Assembly (NCBI GenBank): GCA_964426675.1
Contig: CAYRRM010000048.1
Span: 1 to 14,984 of the forward strand
DNA from: DYMC01 sp035406705
GTDB taxonomy: Bacteria; Verrucomicrobiota; Lentisphaeria; Victivallales; GWF2-50-93
Length of the DNA stretch: 14,984 nt
Direction: 5' to 3'
Shown one piece after another: positions 7,979 to 13,740 of the stretch. Position 1 is the first letter of the stretch. Each line of letters starts with the position of its first letter. A program made the position numbers and the translations under genes. The notes under the pieces are model-generated. The model searched no databases and was not told the origin of the DNA. It worked only from the letters and a program-made list of their open reading frames with translations.

Positions 7979-9753
7979 CAGATAATTCTCCTGTCATTAA
8001 ATATAGAAATATCAATGTCTATCTTAGCCCGTTGAATTTCTTCCATAAAAGTTGGAATGTTTCCACAAGGGACATGACGCCCAATCATCTTACCATCAGG
8101 CGTCCATCCTTCATGTTTATATTCAAAAATATCTTGCATAGTAATTACATCTCCCTCCATTTTTGTGATTTCACTAATCTGTGTAATTTTTCTTGAACCA
8201 TCTTTCATCCTGTCTACCTGTACTATAATTGTAATTGCTGATGCTATTTGTTCGCGAATTGCGCGGAGAGGTAAATCGAAGCCAGCCATTAAAACCAATG
8301 TTTCCAAACGTGCAAGGGCATCTCTCGGCGAGTTGGCATGAATAGTTGTAAGAGAACCATCATGCCCTGTATTCATTGCTTGAAGCATATCAAGGGCTTC
8401 CCCTCCTCGACACTCTCCAACAACTATTCTATCCGGACGCATACGGAGAGAATTCCTGACCAGATCTCGTATAGTTATTTCCCCTTTTCCTTCTATATTA
8501 GGAGGACGAGCCTCTAACCGAACAACATGTTCCTGTTTTAACTGTAGTTCTGCTGCATCTTCAATAGTTATTATACGTTCACGAGGAGGTAAAAAAGAAC
8601 TAAGAACATTTAACAGAGTAGTTTTACCTGAGCCAGTTCCACCTGAAATAATAATATTCTTTCTTATCTGAACGCAGGCGTCTAAAAAACGAGCCATATC
8701 ATTTGTAAGAGAACCAAAGCGGATCAAATCATGAACCTGAAAAGGCGTTTTTGAAAATTTTCTAATGGTTATTGATGGACCAACGAGAGAGAGTGGAGGG
8801 ATAATTGCATTAACGCGAGAACCATCCTTCAAACGGGCATCAACCATAGGCGAACTTTCATCAATTCTTCTGCCAAGTGGAGACACTATTCGTTCTATCG
8901 CAGCAAGAACCTGATTATCATCCGCAAAAGCTGTATCCGTTCTGTATATCACTCCATCTTTTTCTATGTAAACATTATTAGGTCCATTGACCATAATTTC
9001 AGTTATCTCAGGAACATCTATTAAGTCCTCCAGAGGCCCTAAGCCAATAGCCTCATGTACAAGTTCTCTCTCTATTTTCTCGATTGTAACACCAGGGGGT
9101 AGGGGAACTGAAAGGTCTTTCATGATTTCGTGTATAGTTGTACGAGCCTTTTCTGCCAATTGATCTTCAGATGCCCCTGATAGGGCCATCCTCTTTAGAT
9201 TGAGTCGTTTTAAAAGTTCAACATGTGCATGACGTTTTATTTCCTGAACAATGGGTCGGGCATTTTCATCTATTCCAGATATCTTGATTACCGGGATTTT
9301 TGAATATTTTCTTTGTTCAGGTGGAGTATTTGACGTTTTTGAACTTTCTACTTTTTTTATTTCACGTTCAATCTCTTCCTTTTTTTTAGGATCAGAAAGA
9401 GAAGAATGCGTTGCCATTGAAACATTAGCATTAGGAGGATATTGGGTAAAAGATATTTGTTTTTCAAGCAATATTATATGAACATCACTTGCTATCGTAA
9501 TTGTTGAACCTATTGGCACTTCAACAGGGTCTGCCCCTATTCGTTCACCATCAAGATAGGTACCGTTAGAACTTCCACAATCAGCGATCTTAACCAAACC
9601 GTCAGTAACAGTTAAAATAGCATGTCTTGCTGATATTTCAGGACGAGAAAACTGAATATGAGATGCCGGACTACTACCAATGCGATAAACTCCTTGAACA
9701 AGTTTCGCTTCCGCATCTGCTTTGCCTGGTTGTTTTATAAGAACTTTAAACAT
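7978..9753 (-). CDS. tadA: FHA-domain-fused TadA/CpaF secretion ATPase
   Basis: Hexameric ATPase that powers assembly of Tad (Flp) pili or related secretion, at the cytoplasmic face of the inner membrane. Order: an N-terminal forkhead-associated domain (about 1-95) with the phosphothreonine-pocket residues in place (RIGS 24-27, SARH 41-44, SSNG 61-64); a charged linker (about 105-150); the TadA N-domain; then the ATPase core with Walker A GGTGSGKT (371-378, Lys377), catalytic ITIEDAAEL (Glu398), Walker B RIVVGE (442-447) and the His box TGHDGSLTTIHANSP (462-476). At 591 residues it exceeds plain CpaF (about 450) by the FHA domain and linker. The FHA domain suggests control by a Ser/Thr kinase; none is in the window. 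It lies 35 bp after cpaB and is coupled to tadB. Confidence 0.95.
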   Translation of the reverse strand: MFKVLIKQPGKADAEAKLVQGVYRIGSSPASHIQFSRPEISARHAILTVTDGLVKIADCGSSNGTYLDGERIGADPVEVPIGSTITIASDVHIILLEKQISFTQYPPNANVSMATHSSLSDPKKKEEIEREIKKVESSKTSNTPPEQRKYSKIPVIKISGIDENARPIVQEIKRHAHVELLKRLNLKRMALSGASEDQLAEKARTTIHEIMKDLSVPLPPGVTIEKIERELVHEAIGLGPLEDLIDVPEITEIMVNGPNNVYIEKDGVIYRTDTAFADDNQVLAAIERIVSPLGRRIDESSPMVDARLKDGSRVNAIIPPLSLVGPSITIRKFSKTPFQVHDLIRFGSLTNDMARFLDACVQIRKNIIISGGTGSGKTTLLNVLSSFLPPRERIITIEDAAELQLKQEHVVRLEARPPNIEGKGEITIRDLVRNSLRMRPDRIVVGECRGGEALDMLQAMNTGHDGSLTTIHANSPRDALARLETLVLMAGFDLPLRAIREQIASAITIIVQVDRMKDGSRKITQISEITKMEGDVITMQDIFEYKHEGWTPDGKMIGRHVPCGNIPTFMEEIQRAKIDIDISIFNDRRII

Positions 9754-9788
9754 CTTACCACATAAACGTTGAGTTAAGAGAAGATATT

Positions 9789-10592
9789 TTATCTTACATT
9801 ATATAATTTCATAAACTTTTCACGCTTTTGTGTATATTCATCTATATGCTGTTCGAGATACTTGAAGTTAACACTTTGCAAATTATATTCGAAAACAGCA
9901 TCTTCAAAGTTCCTTAAACTTAATGTAAGCTTCCCTTTTTGACTGGCAAAAACTATCATTTCAACTTCTCGTGGAGTAAGGGATAAAGTAACCGTATTAT
10001 ATCCTTTCTGAGATGCGGTACGCCCACTCGTTCTTTCTGCCGCAGCAAATTGAGTACCTGTGGCAAGAACAACTACATTTTGCAAAATTGTCAGTGTTAT
10101 CGTGTCAAGAGATTTATCTCCCTTCATCTCCGGAAAATTAAATGTCCCTATTATATCAATGTGATGCCCCGGTTTAATTAAACCTGTTACAGAAGATGTT
10201 GTATCTACCGGTATTGAAATTGCTCTCAAACCTTTAGGAATTATAGCAGCTAATCCTTGTTGTTTTACTGAGGTATCATCTTCAAGCTGAAACCATTTTA
10301 AGAATTCACCTCTCAATACCGATACTGTTAACCTTCTACCTATTACAGAGTGCTTATCACGCGCCTCAATTTCAACTTGACCTACAGTAGGAAACCTTTT
10401 TGTGGCTACAGCCTCTATATCTGATTCAGTTATTTTCTCCCCTTGAGGAATGGACCTTTTCAATCTTAAAAGTATAACATCTTTTGCTGCGCCGAGAACC
10501 TTTTCTCTTTCATATTTAATCTGAAGATAAGTCAATATAAAAGCAAGGAAACCAAAAAACACTGCCAATATTATCATTAATTTTTGCTTCAT
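9789..10592 (-). CDS. cpaB: Tad pilus assembly protein CpaB/RcpC
   Basis: Periplasmic, membrane-anchored protein that works with the Tad secretin. From ATG at 10592 the product is 267 residues: one N-terminal membrane anchor (about 5-23, LMIILAVFFGFLAFILTYL), a SAF-type domain (about 35-100, with IPQGEKITESDIE and VIGRRLTVSVLRGEF), then the RcpC domain with GLAAIIPKGLRAISIPVD and VTGLIKPGHHIDIIGTFNFP, a hallmark of the family. Upstream in-frame TTG (10607) and ATG (10598) codons exist, but GAGG (10602-10605) overlaps the first and is only 3 nt from the second, while it stands 9 nt before ATG 10592, so that start is chosen. First gene of the cpaB-tadA-tadB run. The secretin gene (cpaC/rcpA) that normally follows is missing. 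Confidence 0.88.
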   Translation of the reverse strand: MKQKLMIILAVFFGFLAFILTYLQIKYEREKVLGAAKDVILLRLKRSIPQGEKITESDIEAVATKRFPTVGQVEIEARDKHSVIGRRLTVSVLRGEFLKWFQLEDDTSVKQQGLAAIIPKGLRAISIPVDTTSSVTGLIKPGHHIDIIGTFNFPEMKGDKSLDTITLTILQNVVVLATGTQFAAAERTSGRTASQKGYNTVTLSLTPREVEMIVFASQKGKLTLSLRNFEDAVFEYNLQSVNFKYLEQHIDEYTQKREKFMKLYNVR

Positions 10593-10601
10593 ACGCATTA
10601 A

Positions 10602-10605
10602 CCTC
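10602..10605 (-). promoter_or_regulatory. Ribosome binding site deciding the cpaB start
   Basis: On the minus strand GAGG lies 9 nt before ATG 10592. This rules against the TTG at 10607, which it overlaps, and makes ATG 10598 (3 nt away) unlikely. Confidence 0.5.
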
Positions 10606-10623
10606 AAATTTTCATTTTACAAA

Positions 10624-10651
10624 AATATATACTTAAATCTTGTTAATTCAA
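10624..10651 (-). promoter_or_regulatory. Candidate sigma-70-like promoter of the cpaB-tadA-tadB run
   Basis: Reading the minus strand, TTGAAT (10651-10646) and TATATT (10629-10624) are separated by 16 bp. Transcription would begin near 10617, giving a leader of about 25 nt before ATG 10592. The location fits, but AT-rich DNA gives chance matches. A 22-bp interrupted palindrome lies directly upstream of the -35 box. Confidence 0.4.
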
Positions 10652-10654
10652 TTA

Positions 10655-10676
10655 GTGGATAAATTTAATTTACCAC
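10655..10676. promoter_or_regulatory. Operator-like inverted repeat upstream of cpaB
   Basis: The arms are GTGG-A-TAAATT and AATTTA-CCAC around a single central T, complementary throughout except for one unpaired A at 10659. It ends 3 bp before the candidate cpaB -35 box, a usual place for a regulator site. The regulator is unknown. Confidence 0.4.
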
Positions 10677-10782
10677 GCTTTCAACAAGTTATTAACAACC
10701 ATATAAGTTTAATACTATAACTCATTTATTAAAAGAATTTTATATATAAAAACCTAAAGATTTAAAAAACTATTTAACTTAA

Positions 10783-10798
10783 CATAATATATATTATG
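10783..10798. repeat. Perfect 16-bp palindrome downstream of aroE
   Basis: CATAATATATATTATG is fully self-complementary. It lies 57 bp past the aroE stop on the minus strand and far upstream of cpaB. It could be a protein-binding site or a weak hairpin; no U-tract follows it immediately. Confidence 0.4.
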
Positions 10799-10854
10799 CG
10801 ACATTGCATACAGTCTGTTTTTAGATGATTTTTGGCTATTTTTTTATTTTTTAA

Positions 10855-11715
10855 TTACTTCCTATTTAAGATGGCTTCTTTCATAATTTGGACTGGAGCT
10901 TCAATGCCAGTCCATAATTTAAATGATTCAGCGCCTTGATAAATCAACATTGAAAGACCGTTTGCAACAGGACATTTGTTTCTTTTGGCAAATTTTATAA
11001 ATTCTGTATCGGCGTAAACCATATCATAATAAATCTTGTCATTAAAAAAAAATTCTTCGGGAAGGGGTGATTGATCATCCTTTTTAAGCCCTAATGTGGT
11101 TGATTGAATTATAATATCACTTTTTAGAATGTTTTTCTTTATGGTAGTTATGTCATTTATGCTACAAAAAGATGTATCTACATCAGGAAAGTTATTTTTT
11201 ATTAATTCAGCTGTTTTTTGTGCTTTAAAAATAGTTCTATTCGTTAAAAATAATGATTTTACTCCAATTGATGCAAAATATATCGCTACAGCCCTCGCCG
11301 CACCACCACATCCAATAAAAAAAATATTTTTATTTTTAACATTAATTGAAAAAATATCTTTTATAGCAAGCTCCAAACCTCTACCATCTGTAGTTTCACC
11401 AAAAAGCTTCCCATTTTTATTTATAATTGTGTTTACGCTTTCTGCTATTTTCGCAAGTTTGGATACAGAATGAATGTGATTTATTATAGAATTTTTATGT
11501 GGAACTGTTACATTAACGCCTTTGTATTTTTTTTCTGCTTCTCTTGCGAAATTCGCAAGTTCTTCTTTTTTCACATGTATAGCTTGATACTTAGCATTTA
11601 AACCGAGGTATTTGAAGGCGGCATTATGCATCAATGGGGAAAGAGAATGCTCAATAGGATCCCCTATTACTGCGAAATTCGCAGGTTCTAAGTCTGTATT
11701 ATTATTTAAGTTCAA
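10855..11715 (-). CDS. aroE: Shikimate dehydrogenase
   Basis: Cytoplasmic NADPH-dependent enzyme reducing 3-dehydroshikimate to shikimate in aromatic amino acid synthesis. 286 residues from a TTG start. Visible motifs: FAVIGDPIEHSLSPLMHN with the substrate-binding Ser-Leu-Ser (24-26), GVNVTVPHK with catalytic Lys74, TTDGRG with catalytic Asp110 (Thr where Asn is commoner before the Asp), the nucleotide-binding loop GCGGAARA (135-142) with NRT (159-161), and the C-terminal NGLSMLIYQGAESFKLWTG. The TTG at 11715 overlaps the dnaJ TGA by 4 nt, with GGAG 4 nt upstream inside dnaJ, so translation is probably coupled. The first in-frame ATG (Met29) would remove the GDPIEHSLSP motif and is rejected. 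The gene contains two exact copies of the 13-bp palindrome. Last gene of the grpE-dnaJ-aroE run. Confidence 0.95.
   Translation of the reverse strand: MNLNNNTDLEPANFAVIGDPIEHSLSPLMHNAAFKYLGLNAKYQAIHVKKEELANFAREAEKKYKGVNVTVPHKNSIINHIHSVSKLAKIAESVNTIINKNGKLFGETTDGRGLELAIKDIFSINVKNKNIFFIGCGGAARAVAIYFASIGVKSLFLTNRTIFKAQKTAELIKNNFPDVDTSFCSINDITTIKKNILKSDIIIQSTTLGLKKDDQSPLPEEFFFNDKIYYDMVYADTEFIKFAKRNKCPVANGLSMLIYQGAESFKLWTGIEAPVQIMKEAILNRK
11543..11559. repeat. Intragenic palindrome, copy 2 (in aroE)
   Basis: CTTGCGAAATTCGCAAG is a perfect 17-bp palindrome with a central A, the longest copy. On the aroE strand it encodes Leu-Ala-Asn-Phe-Ala (GCG-AAT-TTC-GCA) at residues 53-57. Confidence 0.75.
11670..11684. 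repeat. Intragenic palindrome, copy 3 (in aroE)
   Basis: CTGCGAAATTCGCAG is a perfect 15-bp palindrome, 110 bp from copy 2. On the aroE strand it encodes Pro-Ala-Asn-Phe-Ala at residues 11-15, in the same codon phase as the other copies. Confidence 0.75.
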
Positions 11716-12884
11716 TTTTCTCCAAGATTAAAAAATCTTTTTGCTTTATTTAAAAATTCCTCAATAATTGGGTGTGAGCCTGATTTTTTTGATTCTTCTG
11801 CAAATTGTCTAAGAAGTTCCTTTTGCCTTGAGTTTAAATTTTTAGGAATTTCCACAAAGACTCTTACGAATTGATCTCCTCTCTGACCGCCTTTTAATGA
11901 AGGCATACCTTTTCCTTTTATTCTCAAAGTAGACCCGTTTTGAGTTCCTTCAGGGATTTTTAATTTTGCTTTTCCTGTTACTGTTGGCACTTCTACTATT
12001 CCACCGAGAGCAGCAGTAGTAAAGTCTATAGGAAGATCGCAAATTACATCCTGACCATCACGTTTGAATAATTCGTGAGGTCTCACATGAATAATTACAT
12101 ATAAATCACCCGGTGCTCCGCCTCTTATACCCCCCTCTCCTTCTCCAGCAACTTTGAGTTTTGAGCCCGTGTCAACTCCAGGAGGAATATGTATTTTCAA
12201 TGTTTTTTCTACTCGTACTTGCCCGGAACCATTACAATTCGAGCAAGGTTTATCTATAACCTGGCCAGTCCCCCTACAATTTGGGCATGTCTGACGAAGA
12301 CTAAAAAAACCTTGTGTAATTGTAGTTTGCCCTCTTCCCCCGCAATATGGACAATTTTTTCTAGTGCTTCCTTTTGCACAACCGCTTCCATTACAATCCG
12401 GACAAGCATCCATTCTGGGGATTTTTATTTTCTTTTCAGTTCCGAAGACGGCTTCTTCAAAATCTATTTCGAGGTCAAAACGCAGGTCGGCACCATCAAT
12501 GGGGCCCGTTGAACTTTTCCTTCTTGTATTTCGACCAGAAAATAAATCTTCGAATATAGAACTACCTCCCGAAGAGCCAAATACCTGCTCAAAAATGTCA
12601 AAAGGATCGTGAAATTCATAAGAACTGAACCCCCCTGCCCCTCCTCTTCCAGCACGCGTAAATGTTTCGTGTCCTAATTGGTCATACTGAGCTCTTTTTT
12701 GGGGATCGCTAAGAACTTCGTATGCTTGAGAAATTTCTTTAAATTTTTCTTCAGCTGCTTTGTCTCCAGGATTTTTATCTGGGTGATATTTTATTGCTAA
12801 TTTTCTGTATGCTTTTTTTATTTCTTCTTGCGTTGCGTTTTTTGAAATACCGAGAATTTCATAATAGTCATTTGAAGTGCTCAT
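11712..12884 (-). CDS. dnaJ: Chaperone protein DnaJ (class A Hsp40)
   Basis: Cytoplasmic co-chaperone that delivers unfolded proteins to DnaK and stimulates its ATPase. 390 residues, normal for class A. J domain (1-72) with His34-Pro35-Asp36; a glycine/phenylalanine-rich segment (about 78-110); four zinc-binding repeats CPDCNGSG (161), CPYCGGRG (178), CPNCRGTG (200) and CSNCNGSG (214), all cysteines present; then the C-terminal substrate-binding domains with IPPGVDTGSKLKVAGEGEGG and GDLYVIIHVRPHELFKRDG. ATG 12884 begins MSTSNDYYEILGISK, the expected N-terminus, with AGGT 9 nt upstream overlapping the grpE stop. It lies 11 bp after grpE and overlaps aroE by 4 nt. dnaK is not adjacent. Confidence 0.98.
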   Translation of the reverse strand: MSTSNDYYEILGISKNATQEEIKKAYRKLAIKYHPDKNPGDKAAEEKFKEISQAYEVLSDPQKRAQYDQLGHETFTRAGRGGAGGFSSYEFHDPFDIFEQVFGSSGGSSIFEDLFSGRNTRRKSSTGPIDGADLRFDLEIDFEEAVFGTEKKIKIPRMDACPDCNGSGCAKGSTRKNCPYCGGRGQTTITQGFFSLRQTCPNCRGTGQVIDKPCSNCNGSGQVRVEKTLKIHIPPGVDTGSKLKVAGEGEGGIRGGAPGDLYVIIHVRPHELFKRDGQDVICDLPIDFTTAALGGIVEVPTVTGKAKLKIPEGTQNGSTLRIKGKGMPSLKGGQRGDQFVRVFVEIPKNLNSRQKELLRQFAEESKKSGSHPIIEEFLNKAKRFFNLGEN

Positions 12885-12895
12885 ACGTTTTTTAC

Positions 12896-13579
12896 CTATG
12901 CCTGATTTGTATTGTTACTTTGCTCTGTTTCTAAAGATTGATTTTTATCTGCCGTTGTATTGTCATCTTCTGCAATTGTCTTATCTGTTCCAGAACTTAC
13001 AACAACTAATGCCGGTTGTAATACTTTATCCCCAATTTTATATCCACATCTCCATTGTTCCAAAATATACCCTTCTGGAACTTTTTCGGAAGTTTTCCTT
13101 AGACTTGCTTCATGGAGATGAGGGTCAAATTTTTTCCCGATAGCGTCAATTTTTTCTATTCCAAGTTCATCAAATGCCTTTGTAAATTCGGATAAAATCA
13201 ATTCCATTCCGTGATAAAGAACTTCAAAGCTATGTTTTTCATTAGCTGCCTTTACCGCTAGTTCAAAATGATCGTAAACTTTTAAGAACGGAATTAATGT
13301 ATCTATTTTTACCATTTTTTTTATTTCGTCCATTTCTTTATATGATCTTTTCTTGTAATTATCAAAATCGGCAAATGCCCTGAGCAATTTATCTTTTGTT
13401 TCAGACAGCTCTTTCTCTAGCGAATTAATCTTTTCCTGAAGATTATTGCTTGTTAATTGCTCATTCTGTTGTTGGTCTTTCTGAGAATTTTTAGATGTAG
13501 TATTTCCATCATTTTTTAACTCTTCTACAGCTTCATTTGTAGTCGTATTGTTAATTTTTTTTTCTTCTTTTTTTGTCAT
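12896..13579 (-). CDS. grpE: Nucleotide exchange factor GrpE
   Basis: Dimeric cytoplasmic factor that releases ADP from DnaK. 227 residues. A polar, asparagine/lysine/glutamate-rich N-terminus (1-46) is followed by the long dimerising coiled coil (about 47-92), the four-helix bundle with LIPFLKVYDHFELAVKAA, and the beta-wing (about 150-198) carrying FDPHLHEA and the family signature EQWRCGYKIGDKVLQPALVV. After the wing comes an acidic, asparagine/threonine-rich tail (about 200-227), longer than in many homologues and probably disordered. ATG 13579 is the only sensible start. First of three genes; dnaJ follows after 11 bp where dnaK stands in many bacteria. No CIRCE element was found upstream. 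Confidence 0.97.
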   Translation of the reverse strand: MTKKEEKKINNTTTNEAVEELKNDGNTTSKNSQKDQQQNEQLTSNNLQEKINSLEKELSETKDKLLRAFADFDNYKKRSYKEMDEIKKMVKIDTLIPFLKVYDHFELAVKAANEKHSFEVLYHGMELILSEFTKAFDELGIEKIDAIGKKFDPHLHEASLRKTSEKVPEGYILEQWRCGYKIGDKVLQPALVVVSSGTDKTIAEDDNTTADKNQSLETEQSNNTNQA

Positions 13580-13640
13580 AGTATCACAACTCTTTAATTT
13601 TTTTTTTCAGTTTCGAATTTTAAATAAAAGGCAAAATAAT

Positions 13641-13668
13641 AATATAATATTTTTTTTAAAAGAATCAA
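13641..13668 (-). promoter_or_regulatory. Candidate promoter of grpE-dnaJ-aroE
   Basis: On the minus strand TTGATT (13668-13663) and TATATT (13646-13641) are separated by 16 bp, about 60 bp upstream of the grpE ATG. The surrounding 161-bp intergenic stretch is very AT-rich, so a chance match is possible. There is no TTAGCACTC/GAGTGCTAA inverted repeat, so HrcA control is not indicated. Confidence 0.35.
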
Positions 13669-13740
13669 GAAAAATAATGGGATATTGGATATTTAAAAAG
13701 GCTGAATGATAAATTTGGAAAAAATAGTTCTATACCGGAA

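Larger units (their letters stand above)
10608..10854. other. AT-rich non-coding region between aroE end and cpaB
   Basis: About 250 bp without a credible reading frame. It holds the candidate cpaB promoter and its adjoining inverted repeat, an AT-only palindrome TTTTATATATAAAA (10738-10751) and a perfect 16-bp palindrome (10783-10798). Transcription of grpE-dnaJ-aroE must stop or pass through here. I see no GC-rich hairpin with a T-run, so no standard intrinsic terminator. Confidence 0.6.

Noticed and set aside
8246..8253. Short palindrome TTCGCGAA in tadA, considered as another copy of the TGCGAAATTCGCA element.
   Set aside because: The half-sites are arranged differently, the symmetry does not extend, and only four to five bases per arm match.
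10654..10697. Two 8-of-9 matches to the DnaA box: the reverse complement of 10654-10662 (TTATCCACT) and TTATTAACA at 10689-10697, in an AT-rich spacer, suggesting an origin.
   Set aside because: Two imperfect boxes in AT-rich DNA are expected by chance. There is no cluster of boxes and no dnaA, dnaN or gidA gene nearby.
12189..12655. Several overlapping 60-110 codon open frames on both strands.
   Set aside because: All lie within the zinc-finger and G/F region of dnaJ, whose conserved motifs account for the sequence. They are frame shadows.
13580..13740. Possible CIRCE heat-shock operator upstream of grpE.
   Set aside because: No TTAGCACTC-N9-GAGTGCTAA or recognisable variant on either strand.
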